Below, in pieces: positions 45,870-56,574 of a stretch of 64,000 nt of DNA. A program made the position numbers and the translations under genes. Under the pieces are notes generated by a model that worked only from the letters and a program-made list of their open reading frames with translations, was not told the DNA's origin and searched no databases. Location: contig NZ_MSKL01000006.1 of NCBI RefSeq assembly GCF_001937665.1, positions 62,001 to 126,000 on the forward strand, written 5' to 3'. Position 1 is the stretch's first letter. The number at the start of each line of letters is the position of its first letter. This stretch comes from Actinomyces oris (GTDB lineage: Bacteria; Actinomycetota; Actinomycetes; Actinomycetales; Actinomycetaceae).

Positions 45870-46504
45870 AGCGGTACTCCAGGCTGGGATGAGGCGTCTG
45901 CGGCCAGTGGGCTCAGATCGACGTCGGCCCAGCGCGGACCGACGGCGCTCACGATGATGGTCCGGTTGCCGTCGTCGACCTCGCCGAGGTCCACGACAGG
46001 CTCCCCCGTCACCGAGCCGGCAGCGTACTCGGCACCGGCGGGGACATCGTCGCCCTGCGGGGGCTCGGCATGGACGGCTCCGTGGGGGCGGAGCACCTGG
46101 ATCTCCAGACGGTTGGGGCTCAGGGCCTCTACCTTCTCCTCACCCCACTCGACCAGGGTGACCGCACGGTCCAGGGAGGAGTCCAGGTCGAGGGCGTCGA
46201 TCTCCTCCAGGGAGGTGATCCGATAGGCGTCGACGTGGATGAGGTCAGGGCCGTCGGACAAGGAGGGGTGCACACGGGCGATGATGAAGGTGGGCGAGGA
46301 GACCCGGCCACGCACCTCCAGGGCCGAGCCGATGCCCTGAGCGAGCGTGGTCTTACCGGCCCCCAGCCCACCGGAGAGCATGACGAGGTCGCCGGCGCGC
46401 AGCAGGCGGCCCAGCCGAGCCCCGAGTGCCCGGGTCTCATCGGCGTTGCCGGTGGCAACGGTGATCCCGGGGGCCGTCTCAGGTGTGTGCGGCGCTGCGC
46501 TCAT
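45866..46504 (-). CDS. tsaE: t6A biosynthesis ATPase TsaE
   Basis: This is a small P-loop ATPase that drives the TsaB/TsaD complex. Walker A is LSGGLGAGKTTLAQGIG. It also has VSSPTFIIARVH, LIHVDAYRI and VTLVEWGEEK. At 212 aa it is longer than the usual 150-160 because of about 45 extra C-terminal residues (GSVTGEPVVDLGEVDDG ...). It lies 82 bp downstream of alr and overlaps the next gene by four bases. Cytoplasmic. Confidence 0.95.
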   Translation of the reverse strand: MSAAPHTPETAPGITVATGNADETRALGARLGRLLRAGDLVMLSGGLGAGKTTLAQGIGSALEVRGRVSSPTFIIARVHPSLSDGPDLIHVDAYRITSLEEIDALDLDSSLDRAVTLVEWGEEKVEALSPNRLEIQVLRPHGAVHAEPPQGDDVPAGAEYAAGSVTGEPVVDLGEVDDGNRTIIVSAVGPRWADVDLSPLAADASSQPGVPL

Positions 46505-46586
46505 ATGCCCTCCTCATCCGTGCATGGATCCGTTGGTGGAACCGGTCGGCCCAGCGGGACCGGCGATATCCGACGTCTGCTGTTGT

Positions 46587-47924
46587 CTAGGGTCGAGAGT
46601 AGTCGCCCGTGCCGCGGCTCCCGACGTAGCAGCGCGGGACACGAGCACCCAACCGGGTCACGATCTCGTAGTTGATGGTGCCGCAGACCTGCGCCCACTC
46701 GTCCGCGGTGGGGACGGCCTCCCGGTCTGCAACCTCAGGAGCGCCCCAGAGCACGGCGATATCTCCGACCTGGGCCGGTGCCGGCAGCGACGCGCCGGTC
46801 TCGTCCACGGCCGGGCCGAGGTCGACGACCGCCTGATCCATGCACACCCGCCCCACGATGGAGGTCATGATGCTGCCGACCCCCACGGGCCCGGCGGAAC
46901 TGGCGGCGCGGGGGATCCCGTCGGAGTACCCCAGGGGCACGAGCCCCACCCAGCGGTCGGTGGGGGCGCTCCAGGTTCCCCCGTAGGAGACGGCCTGCCC
47001 GGCCTCGATGCGCTTGACCTGCACCAGAGGGGACTCCAGACGCATGGCGGGCCGCAGCCCGAGCTCGGCGCTGGTGGCCACGGAGGGGTCGGGGCTCAGT
47101 CCGTACAGGCCGATCCCGGCGCGCACCAGGTCCATGCGGACCTGCGGGTGCCACAGGAGCCCTCCGGTGGCGGCGAGGTGGCGGATGGCCGGGTTGAGGC
47201 CGGAGGCTCGGACGACCTCCTCGGCCTGCTGGTATCGCTCCAGGTGCTCCTCAGTGGATCCGCTGGCGGGCTCGTCGGCTCGCGACAGGTGGGACCACAG
47301 GCCGACGACGTCGACCGTCCCCTCATCCACGGCCCGCCTCAGCGCGGCGGCCAGGGCGGGCAGCTCCTCAGGGGCGGCGCCGCCGCGGGACATGCCGGTG
47401 TCGACCTTGAGGTGGAGACGCGCCGCCCTCCCCTGCGCCCGGGCCGCCGCCGACAGGGCCTCGAGCTGGGGCAGGGTGGAGACCGACAGGTCCAGGTCGG
47501 CCGCCAGGGCGGCGCGCAGGGGCGAGTCCTCGGCGGCCGCCCGGGAAGGATCCATGACGGGCAGGAGCCAGGTGAGGACCCGGGGGGCCTGGGCGGAGGG
47601 CTCCCCCGTCGGGCGGCTCACGCCGGCCTCATCCAGAAGGGAGCGCAGGGTCAGGGCCTCGGCGAGCTGGGCCACCCCCAGCCAGGAGGCCCCCGCTGAC
47701 AGGGCCGTCACGGCGATCGGCCCCAGCCCGTGACCGTAGGCATCGGCCTTGACCACGGCCATCCACGGCACGCCCGCCACCTGTGCCAGGCGCCGCCCGT
47801 TGTGGGCCACGGCCTCCAGATCGATGACGGCCCGCGAGGTGGCCGCCGGCGGAGCGGAGTGGGCGACCGCGGATCGCGGAGCGGCGGACGGGGTCATTGC
47901 GGCTGAGTCCATGGAGGTGGTCAC
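46587..47924 (-). CDS. alr: Alanine racemase
   Basis: This PLP enzyme makes D-alanine for peptidoglycan. The PLP-lysine segment is WMAVVKADAYGHGLGP. Other motifs are LHLKVDTGMSRGGAAPE, RAGIGLYGLSP, VSYGGTWSAP and the C-terminal catalytic tyrosine region (CGTINYEIVTRLGARVPR). The start is GTG 47924 (445 aa) or ATG 47912; no good ribosome binding site precedes either. About 25 Ala/Pro/Ser-rich residues precede the fold. It sits between nnr and tsaE in the conserved order. Confidence 0.95.
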   Translation of the reverse strand: MTTSMDSAAMTPSAAPRSAVAHSAPPAATSRAVIDLEAVAHNGRRLAQVAGVPWMAVVKADAYGHGLGPIAVTALSAGASWLGVAQLAEALTLRSLLDEAGVSRPTGEPSAQAPRVLTWLLPVMDPSRAAAEDSPLRAALAADLDLSVSTLPQLEALSAAARAQGRAARLHLKVDTGMSRGGAAPEELPALAAALRRAVDEGTVDVVGLWSHLSRADEPASGSTEEHLERYQQAEEVVRASGLNPAIRHLAATGGLLWHPQVRMDLVRAGIGLYGLSPDPSVATSAELGLRPAMRLESPLVQVKRIEAGQAVSYGGTWSAPTDRWVGLVPLGYSDGIPRAASSAGPVGVGSIMTSIVGRVCMDQAVVDLGPAVDETGASLPAPAQVGDIAVLWGAPEVADREAVPTADEWAQVCGTINYEIVTRLGARVPRCYVGSRGTGDYSRP

Positions 47925-48020
47925 GGCGCGATTGTCGCACTGGGCGGCTGGGACCGCCCCTGTTTCCTGAGGCACGCCTCCGGTTGAAAGGCCTGACGGG
48001 CACCACGTGGCTGACACGTC

Positions 48021-49931
48021 TCAGTGGTGGGGCACTGCCTGAAGCCAGTTGAGCTCGAGGCGGGCCGGGCCGAGGGCCGCGGCGATGTCGAGTGCGGCGA
48101 CCGGGTGCCCACCGGCCCCCGTGCTCCCGCCGCCCTGCGGGATCGCAGCGGCGTAGGCCCCCGCGAGCGCGTGCAGCCTGACACCGGCGGCCACCGACTC
48201 GACCAGGGAGTCCAGTACCGGGTCCGGGCCCGAGGCGGCGAGCGCCGTCCCCTGCTCCCAGTGGGCCGCAGCGCCGGCCAGGACCGCTCCGAGGACCCCT
48301 GCGAGCACGTCCCCGCTTCCTGCGGTCGCCATCCAGCCGGGTCCGCCGTCCGCACTGACCACGGGGCGCTGCGGTGCGGCGATGAGCGTGGTGGCTCCCT
48401 TGAGCAGGACGGTGGCGCCGGTGAGGCGACAGATCTCGCGGGCGGCGAGCCCCGGGTGGGCCTCGACGCGGTCACGGCTCCATCCGTGGGCGGTCCCCGC
48501 CGGCGTCTTCTTGCCCTCCAGCGCGGTCAGCAGCGCGGCGGCCTCTCCGGCGTGCGGGGTCAGCACGTGCAGCGGTGTGCAGCTCAGCTCCTCGGTGAGG
48601 AGCTCGGCCAGGACGCTCAGGGCGCCGGCGTCGACGACGGTGGGGCTCTGACGGCCTCCGTCGGAGGGGGCCAGGGTGGAGCGCAGGACGGCCCGCACCT
48701 CATCGGCCCTGGTGGTGTCGGCGGGGTCGATGCCCGGCCCCAGGACGAGCGCCTGAGCGCGTCCGGCGGTGGGGACGACCTCGGGTCTGGCCGCCAGGAC
48801 GAGGTCCTCCACGCGCCTGGGGGCGGCCAGGCGCACCATGCCGGCACCGGCTCGCACCGCGCCACTGGCAGTCAGAACGGCGGCTCCGGGATAGGACTCG
48901 CTGCCGGCCCACACGCCGACCACGCCACGGGTGTACTTGTGGTCGTCGGGGCCCGGCTCGGGAACGGCTCGCGTCAGGTAGTCGCCCAGCGCGCCGTCGA
49001 CGGGGCGGCGGGCGAGGGGCCGGCTGGTGGGCGCGGGCAGCCCGAGGGGAACGACCTCGACGACGCCGCACAGGTGCCGGGCCGGGGGGAGGCACTGGCA
49101 TCCCTTGAGGCAGGTGAAGGTGACGGTGCGGTCGGCGGCCAGGACCGGACCGCTCACCGTGCCGTCGTCGACGCCGGTTCCGCTGGGCAGATCGACGGCG
49201 ATGACGCGCAGCGGACGGCGCCCCGGTTCTCCGGCGGCGATGAGCGGGGCGATGAGGGCGGCGGCGTCGGGTCGCAGTGGTCCGGTGGCGCCGATGCCGG
49301 TGAGCCCATCCAGGACGAGCCCGCCGTGGACGAGGAATGCCTCGACGGCGGCCATGGCCTCAACGGAGTCCTGGTCGGTTCCGTCGGCGTTGCGGTAGCC
49401 GGCTCCGTAGACGGTGACGCCATGGCTGCGGGCCTCCTCCAGGGCGACGGGATGCGGGTGCTCGGTGACGAGCACGGCACTGACCGCGCAGCCGCTGTGT
49501 GAGAGCAGACCTCCCGCCAGGAGGGTGTCGGCCCCGTTGTGGCCGCCGCCGACCAAGAGGAGTACCGGCGCCCCTGAGATCCATCCGGGGCCCGCGTGCG
49601 CTCCCGTCCCATCGCCCGCTCCTGCCATCGGCGTCGCCGGGGACTGCGGTGAGACGGGGGTCGCGACCGCCCCCATGGGGCTCGTCACGGACAACGGGTT
49701 GGGGGCCGGCCTGGCGGGGGCCGCCGCGGAGCCCGGAGCTTTGGGGCCTTGGCGCAGCTCGCGCAGCGCCGCCCGGGCCACCGCGTGGGCGGCGGCTCTC
49801 ATGTAGCGGTCGGTGCCCGCGGTGACAGGGGCCTCCGCGGCCGCTATCTCCCGGGCGGGCCAAGCACAGGTGGTGGGGTCGGTGACGTCGTCGGAACGCG
49901 GGAGGTCGTTGAGGTCACTCATCCATCCCAT
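48021..49931 (-). CDS. nnr: Bifunctional NAD(P)H-hydrate epimerase/dehydratase
   Basis: This 636-aa protein repairs damaged NADHX/NADPHX. The N-terminal YjeF_N epimerase domain includes VLLLVGGGHNGADTLLAGGL and DLPSGTGVDDGTVSG. The C-terminal ADP-dependent dehydratase domain includes YTRGVVGVWAGSESYPGAAV, LTPHAGEAAALLTALEG and the catalytic ATAGSGDVLAGVLGA. An Ala/Pro-rich insert of about 40 residues sits between residues 60 and 110. ATG 49931, or ATG 49922 twelve bases behind GGAGG, are both possible. It is divergent from acpS, a common arrangement. Confidence 0.95.
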   Translation of the reverse strand: MGWMSDLNDLPRSDDVTDPTTCAWPAREIAAAEAPVTAGTDRYMRAAAHAVARAALRELRQGPKAPGSAAAPARPAPNPLSVTSPMGAVATPVSPQSPATPMAGAGDGTGAHAGPGWISGAPVLLLVGGGHNGADTLLAGGLLSHSGCAVSAVLVTEHPHPVALEEARSHGVTVYGAGYRNADGTDQDSVEAMAAVEAFLVHGGLVLDGLTGIGATGPLRPDAAALIAPLIAAGEPGRRPLRVIAVDLPSGTGVDDGTVSGPVLAADRTVTFTCLKGCQCLPPARHLCGVVEVVPLGLPAPTSRPLARRPVDGALGDYLTRAVPEPGPDDHKYTRGVVGVWAGSESYPGAAVLTASGAVRAGAGMVRLAAPRRVEDLVLAARPEVVPTAGRAQALVLGPGIDPADTTRADEVRAVLRSTLAPSDGGRQSPTVVDAGALSVLAELLTEELSCTPLHVLTPHAGEAAALLTALEGKKTPAGTAHGWSRDRVEAHPGLAAREICRLTGATVLLKGATTLIAAPQRPVVSADGGPGWMATAGSGDVLAGVLGAVLAGAAAHWEQGTALAASGPDPVLDSLVESVAAGVRLHALAGAYAAAIPQGGGSTGAGGHPVAALDIAAALGPARLELNWLQAVPHH

Positions 49932-50120
49932 TGTCCTCCACTCACCATTCCTCGCCCCTCCAGCACAACTTTGAGACAGGACGTTTCACCAAACGGGACT
50001 CGCAGGGTGGCCTCCGGTCCGTTTCGGCCGCCTTCGGGCACTCGGCAAGAAGTTGTCCGTTCCAGAATTGGGTGGCGCGTTCACCCCTCACGGCTCCCGC
50101 TCACCCGGCACAATGGCCAA

Positions 50121-50600
50121 GTGATCCGCGCTGTAGGGACTGACCTGGTCGACATCCCCCGCCTCGAAGGCTACATGGACCGGGTACCCGGCCTGCGCGA
50201 ACGCCTCTTCACCCCCGCCGAGCTGGCCGTCTGCCAGGGGCGCGCCGCCTCTCTCGGGGCACGCCTGGCCGCCAAGGAGGCGGTTCTCAAGGCCCTGGGG
50301 TCGGCCTACGCCGAGCTCGGGCTGAACGCACCCCAGGGGTGGGAGTACAAGGACATCGAGGTGACCTCCACGCCCGGTACCCCGCCACGCCTGCGCCTGA
50401 CCGGGGCGGCCGCGATGGCCGCGCGCCAGGCCGGCATCGGCCACTGGCACCTCTCCTTGGCCCACGACGGCGGCATGGCCCAGGCCTTCGTCGTTGCCCA
50501 GGCCGACCACGTCGACAACGACGACGACCTGACCCTGTCCTCCCAACGCTCGGAGGCCCGCACGAAGCGGCAGATCAAGTCTCTGCGCCCCGCCCTGTAG
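50121..50600 (+). CDS. acpS: Holo-[acyl-carrier-protein] synthase
   Basis: This 159-aa 4'-phosphopantetheinyl transferase activates acyl carrier protein. Motifs are AVGTDLVDIPRLE (Mg-binding Asp) and LGARLAAKEAVLKALG. WHLSLAHDGGMAQAFVVAQ is typical of the C-terminal strand. GTG 50121 gives the normal N-terminus. No ribosome binding site is present, and CACAAT lies 6 nt upstream, so a leaderless transcript may be used. About 30 charged residues at the end are extra to the core. Terminator directly after the stop. Confidence 0.94.
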   Translation: MIRAVGTDLVDIPRLEGYMDRVPGLRERLFTPAELAVCQGRAASLGARLAAKEAVLKALGSAYAELGLNAPQGWEYKDIEVTSTPGTPPRLRLTGAAAMAARQAGIGHWHLSLAHDGGMAQAFVVAQADHVDNDDDLTLSSQRSEARTKRQIKSLRPAL

Positions 50601-50603
50601 ACG

Positions 50604-50638
50604 ACGGCGCCGAGCCCGGAATCCGGGCTCGGCGCCGT
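50604..50638. terminator. Bidirectional terminator between acpS and glmS
   Basis: Perfect 16-bp arms (50604-50619 and 50623-50638) around AAT, starting 3 bp after acpS and 32 bp from the convergent glmS stop. Confidence 0.9.
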
Positions 50639-50669
50639 TGAGGGGCGAGTCGACGTGTCGCCGTCGGTC

Positions 50670-52574
<1,905 letters not shown>

Positions 52575-52580
52575 ACTCTG

Positions 52581-52609
52581 ATCGAATCATGCCGGCGCGG
52601 CGTTGACAA
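52581..52609 (-). promoter_or_regulatory. glmS promoter, leaderless arrangement
   Basis: On the minus strand TTGTCA (52609-52604) and TTCGAT (52586-52581) have a 17-bp spacer. The ATG of glmS is 6 nt after the -10, placing the expected start of transcription at the start codon. No ribosome binding site is present. Confidence 0.6.
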
Positions 52610-52746
52610 CGAGCGCAGGCACACGTCGGTGTGATCTCGGCGTGATCTCTGCGTGATCCCGTTCCCCGTCGGCGCCCCACCGACACCCCGACGGGCCCCA
52701 TTCGTTCCTCGGGGATTGTCCGCCGGGCGTCTTCATTTGCGACACT

Positions 52747-53730
52747 GTGTCGGTGACATCCGAGCTGAGCGACCCGAGTGACCTGGGTATTCCGGGCGCC
52801 TCGCCCTACATCGAGCTGGACCGGGACCAGTGGTCCGCCCTGGCGTCCTCGGCGCCGCTGCCGCTGACCCAGGCCGATGTCGAGAAGCTGCGGGGACTGG
52901 GCGACCCCATCGACCTGGCCGAGGTCGACGCCGTCTACCGGCCCCTGACCGCTCTGCTGGAGGACTACATCGCCACCTCGCGCGAGCGGGCGCACCGCAC
53001 CGGCGCCTTCCTGGGGGTGAGCGAGCCGCCCACGCCTTTCGTCGTCGCGGTGGCCGGGTCGGTCGCCGTGGGCAAGTCGACGACGGCGCGCCTCATCGCC
53101 CACCTGCTCGCCCGCTTCCCGGACACGCCCCGGGTGGACCTGGTGACCACCGACGGCTTCCTCCTGCCCAACCGGGTCCTTGAGGAGCGCGGACTCATGG
53201 CCCGCAAAGGATTCCCCGAGTCCTACGACCGTCGCGCGCTGCTGGAGTTCGTGGCGGCGGTGAAGTCCGGCAGCGAACGCGTCCGGGCGCCCGTCTACTC
53301 GCACACGGTCTACGACATCGTCCCGGACCGGCACGTGACGGTGGAGCGTCCCGACATCCTCGTGCTGGAGGGGCTCAACGTGCTCCAGCCCGCCCCGCGG
53401 GGGTCTCGGCCGGGGGCCTCGGCCCTCGCGGTGAGCGACTTCATCGACTTCTCGATCTACGTCGACGCCGACCCCGACGACATCCGCCGCTGGTACCTGG
53501 ACCGGTTCCTCACCCTCAAGCACACGGCCTTTACCCAGCCGGGCTCCTACTTCCGGCGCTTCGCCGAGATCCCCGACGACGTGGCCCTAGCTGGAGCAAA
53601 CGAGATCTGGGAGAGCGTCAACCTGGTCAACCTGCGCGAGAACATCGCCCCCACCCGGGGGCGGGCCACCCTGGTCCTGACCAAGGACGCCGAGCACCGC
53701 ATGAGCCGGGTCCTGCTGCGCAAGTCCTGA
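52747..53730 (+). CDS. coaA: Type I pantothenate kinase
   Basis: This 327-aa kinase catalyses the first step of CoA synthesis. It has Walker A AVAGSVAVGKSTTARLIA and then VDLVTTDGFLLPNRVLEERG, MARKGFPESYDRRALLEFV, PVYSHTVYDIVPDRH and VLEGLNVLQP. TQPGSYFRRFAEIPD is a PanK-I feature. The chosen start is GTG 52747, close to the divergent glmS promoter; no ribosome binding site is visible. A single gene with no clear terminator; the next 380 bp lack a gene. Confidence 0.96.
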   Translation: MSVTSELSDPSDLGIPGASPYIELDRDQWSALASSAPLPLTQADVEKLRGLGDPIDLAEVDAVYRPLTALLEDYIATSRERAHRTGAFLGVSEPPTPFVVAVAGSVAVGKSTTARLIAHLLARFPDTPRVDLVTTDGFLLPNRVLEERGLMARKGFPESYDRRALLEFVAAVKSGSERVRAPVYSHTVYDIVPDRHVTVERPDILVLEGLNVLQPAPRGSRPGASALAVSDFIDFSIYVDADPDDIRRWYLDRFLTLKHTAFTQPGSYFRRFAEIPDDVALAGANEIWESVNLVNLRENIAPTRGRATLVLTKDAEHRMSRVLLRKS

Positions 53731-54110
53731 TTCCTCCTCGCGCTGAGACTCCAGTGGGGTGAGCTGCCTGGGGTGAAGTCATCAGCCGGTTCACCGGACA
53801 TAGCGGACGCGGTCGCCCGTAGCCGCCTTGCCAGCCTTGGGCGTGCACTGCACGAGGGTCCGGTGCTACTGCGGGAGGGTTGGGTGTACTCCAGGTAGGT
53901 AGGACCTTCGTACAGTGCGCACAACCCCTGGCCAGTAGATCCCCACCCTCGTGGAGTACACCACTCCCGAGGAGGGGCGTACCCACGCCAGCGTCAAGCG
54001 AGTGCCGCCAGGAGTCCGAAGAGGAACCAAGGATGTCCAAATCGGTGACAAAGGCCTGGATCGTTCTCACATAGACGAAGCAAAACCGCACGATTCCAAG
54101 GTTCTCGTTC
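53731..54110. other. Gene-poor stretch downstream of coaA
   Basis: This 380-bp stretch shows short frames but no convincing protein. It contains GGTGTACTCCA near 53,884 and its inverse TGGAGTACACC near 53,950, and the left arm of the inverted-repeat element described next. Its mixed composition and lack of a gene suggest decayed or inserted DNA. Confidence 0.5.
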
Positions 54111-54154
54111 ATGCCGCCTAGGGACTGGAGGTCCCTTTGTCACCGATTTGGACA
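54034..54154. repeat. 121-bp element bounded by 21-bp perfect inverted repeats
   Basis: Bases 54034-54054 and 54134-54154 are exact inverse complements: TGTCCAAATCGGTGACAAAG plus G at the left end. The inside is 79 bp with no gene. The size and the TG...CA ends resemble a MITE or the remains of an insertion element, although I see no clear flanking target duplication. It could also be a large RNA hairpin. It sits immediately left of a truncated gene remnant. Confidence 0.7.
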
Positions 54155-54602
54155 CCAACAGACCGATTCCCCCGAAGAGTCCGGTGCGGCGGGCCTACTA
54201 GGTCGCCTCGATCCGCGCGCCGCCGAGCAGCTCATGAGATCTTCCAGGATGCTCGCCCAGGTGGTCAGGGCGATCCGGGAGACATCGAGGATCGTGGCCT
54301 CGCGCGGCGTTGATCTGAGGCGCTACCGCGGCGAACTGCTCGCCTACCGGCTGCCGACCGCCGTGTCCGCGCCCCTCATGAAACGGATGTTCGCCAGGAA
54401 TCTCCTCACCCGACGGATCATGACGCTGCACGGCAACACCGCTGACCTGCTGTTCGTGTGCCGGACCGTCTACGAGCAGGGCCGGACCAACGGGATCTCT
54501 GCGCCCATCTTCTACAAGAGCTACGAGGAGGCCCGCAGCAAGGCCGCTCGCCACGATCAACACCTACCTGGCATGGGCCACGAACGGAAAGAAACGACGT
54601 GA
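54111..54602 (+). pseudogene. Truncated ketopantoate-reductase-like C-terminal remnant
   Basis: The frame codes 163 residues, but the first 18 come from the inverted-repeat element. The rest (ETSRIVASRGVDLRRYRGEL, YRLPTAVSAPLMKRMFARN, LTRRIMTLHGNTADLL, YEQGRTNGISAPIFYKSYEE) resembles the C-terminal helical domain of PanE/ApbA-like reductases. The N-terminal Rossmann domain with its GxGxxG motif is absent, so no reductase activity is expected. The likely history is loss of the 5' half at the repeat element. The family assignment is from motif memory and is moderate. Confidence 0.45.
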
Positions 54603-54660
54603 AACCGGGCAGCGTCGCGGTGAAGCCGCTGTGAAACCGCCGGGGATCAGTCTTGCCGGC

Positions 54661-55728
54661 ATGACAACACGAACAGCAACCGAATCGCCCTCACCGAGCG
54701 AGGCACCAGCCATCCGGACCGATGGCCTGACACGGACCTTCGGCTCCTTCACCGCCGTTGACGGCCTCGACCTGGAGATCCCCACCGGCATCGTCTACGG
54801 CCTGCTCGGCCCCAACGGAGCCGGCAAGTCGACGGCGCTGCGCATGATCACCACCCTGTTGGCCCCCACCCGGGGCCGGGCGATGGTCCTGGGGCACGAC
54901 GTCGTCCGCGAGCGCCACGCGGTACGCAGCCTCATCGGGGTGACGGGACAGTACGCCAGCGTCGATGAGACGCTCACCGGCTCGGAGAACCTGCGCCTCT
55001 TCGGGCGTCTTCTGGGCCTTGGCCGGCGTCGGGCGCGGGAGCGGGCCGAGGAGCTGCTGGCCGCCTTCAGCCTCACTGAGGCCGGCGGCAAGCGGGTCAG
55101 CGGCTATTCCGGTGGGATGCGGCGGCGACTGGACCTGGCGGTCTCGCTCATCTCCCGGCCCCCGCTCATCTTCCTCGACGAGCCCACCACCGGCCTGGAC
55201 CCGCGCACGCGTGAGCAGATGTGGGACGTCATCCGTTCCCTGGTGGAGGGCGGCTCGACGATCCTGCTGACCACTCAGTACCTGGAGGAGGCCGACCGTC
55301 TGGCTCACCGGGTCGGCATCATCGATGCCGGACGGCTCATCGCCGAGGGCACCCCCGATGAGCTCAAGGACCGGGTGGGCAGCAGCTCTCTGGTGCTGAC
55401 GCCGGCGACCCCCGAGGACCAGGCGGCCACCGCCGCCATCATCGAGCGGGTGACCGGTCACGCCCCGGCGACCGTCGACCAGGGCACCCACCTGCAGGCG
55501 CCGCTGAGCGAGGCCTCGGTGGCCACCGAGGTGCTCGTGGCCCTACGCGACGCCGGATTGTCGCCCAGAACCGTCTCGGTGGACCGCCCCAGCATGGACT
55601 CGGTCTTCATGGCCCTGACCGGGCAACCCACGAAGCACGACGATGCCTCGCCCGATGCCGCCGCGCCGTCGGCGTCCTCGCCCGCCTCCCCGTCCGCCCG
55701 TCCCGCAGACTCTCAGGAGCAGTCATGA
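54661..55728 (+). CDS. DrrA-type ABC transporter ATP-binding protein
   Basis: This 355-aa ATPase is of the daunorubicin-resistance (DrrA) subfamily. It has Walker [35 protein letters not shown], the signature [17 protein letters not shown], Walker [17 protein letters not shown] and [22 protein letters not shown]-terminal dimerisation region ([20 protein letters not shown]) ends in an Ala/Ser/Pro-rich tail. ATG 54661 begins [13 protein letters not shown] 54631 is possible, and neither has a good ribosome binding site. It overlaps the permease gene (ATGA, 55725-55728), so the pair is coupled. It likely exports a drug-like or lipid substrate. Confidence 0.93.
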   Translation: MTTRTATESPSPSEAPAIRTDGLTRTFGSFTAVDGLDLEIPTGIVYGLLGPNGAGKSTALRMITTLLAPTRGRAMVLGHDVVRERHAVRSLIGVTGQYASVDETLTGSENLRLFGRLLGLGRRRARERAEELLAAFSLTEAGGKRVSGYSGGMRRRLDLAVSLISRPPLIFLDEPTTGLDPRTREQMWDVIRSLVEGGSTILLTTQYLEEADRLAHRVGIIDAGRLIAEGTPDELKDRVGSSSLVLTPATPEDQAATAAIIERVTGHAPATVDQGTHLQAPLSEASVATEVLVALRDAGLSPRTVSVDRPSMDSVFMALTGQPTKHDDASPDAAAPSASSPASPSARPADSQEQS

Positions 55729-56558
55729 CCGTCCCCACCACCGCGACCGCACCGACCAGTACCGCGCTCTCCCCCGGCGTCCGGCGTTTCAGCGAGGCCC
55801 GGCTCGTCCCGGACACCCTGACCATGGCATGGCGCTCACTCATCACCATGATGCGCAACCCCGGGGAGTTCTACGACATCCTCATCCAGCCGGTCATGTT
55901 CACTGTCCTGTTCGGAGAGCTCTTCGGCGGCGCCATCGCCGGCGACGTCAAGGCCTACCTGCCCACGATCGTCCCGGGGCTCATCATCATGAACGCCCTG
56001 ACCACGAGCCAGAGCGTGGGCGTGGACCTGCGCGAGGACATGGACAAGGGCGTCTTCGACCGCTTCCGCACCATGCCGATGTCCCGTATCGCGCCGGTCC
56101 TGGGGCCCATGGTCTCCGACGTGCTGCGCTACCTCATCTGCACCTCACTGACCGTACTCACCGGCTACATCCTGGGCTACCGGCCTGCCAACGGCTGGTC
56201 GGGAACGATTGGCGCCATCGCCCTGGCGGCGGGCTGCGCCTGGGCCATCGCCTGGATCTTCCTCTTCCTGGGGACGGTGTTCTCCTCGGCCCAAGCGGTC
56301 ACCTCCTTCACGGTGATCGTCCTGTTCCCGCTGACCTTCCTGTCCAACGCCATGGTGCCCACCTCGACGCTGCCGAGTTGGCTCAAGGCCTTCGTGCGCC
56401 ACAACCCGGTCTCGCACATCGTCGACGGCGGCCGGTACCTGCTGGACGGAACAGCGGGCTCGGCCGGGGACGTGCGGGCCGCGATCATCGGCTCGCTGCT
56501 GATCCTGGCCGTCATGGCCCCTCTGACGGTCGTGCGCTACCAGCGGCGCAACGCCTGA
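55725..56558 (+). CDS. DrrB-type ABC-2 permease
   Basis: This 277-aa ABC-2 membrane protein has six helices, among them LIQPVMFTVLFGELFGGAIA, DVLRYLICTSLTVLTGYILG, LAAGCAWAIAWIFLFLGTVF and the final AAIIGSLLILAVMAPLTVV. DMDKGVFDRFRTMPMSRIA and SFTVIVLFPLTFLSNAMVP are DrrB-family stretches. The ATG overlaps the drrA-type stop. It ends 16 bp before the stop of the convergent AfsR-like regulator gene. Confidence 0.93.
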   Translation: MTVPTTATAPTSTALSPGVRRFSEARLVPDTLTMAWRSLITMMRNPGEFYDILIQPVMFTVLFGELFGGAIAGDVKAYLPTIVPGLIIMNALTTSQSVGVDLREDMDKGVFDRFRTMPMSRIAPVLGPMVSDVLRYLICTSLTVLTGYILGYRPANGWSGTIGAIALAAGCAWAIAWIFLFLGTVFSSAQAVTSFTVIVLFPLTFLSNAMVPTSTLPSWLKAFVRHNPVSHIVDGGRYLLDGTAGSAGDVRAAIIGSLLILAVMAPLTVVRYQRRNA

Positions 56559-56574
56559 GCCGCACCTCAGGGAC

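Noticed and set aside
52716-52746. TTGTCC/GACACT as a coaA promoter
   Set aside because: The spacer would be 19 bp and the -10 would touch the GTG start codon, leaving no place for a transcription start before it.
53880-54074. Small plus-strand frame of 64 codons ending in the inverted repeat
   Set aside because: No ribosome binding site, mixed composition and no domain; its end lies within the left repeat arm.
53627-54112. Minus-strand frame of 161 codons after coaA
   Set aside because: It overlaps the coaA 3' end, starts within the inverted-repeat element and has no recognisable domain.
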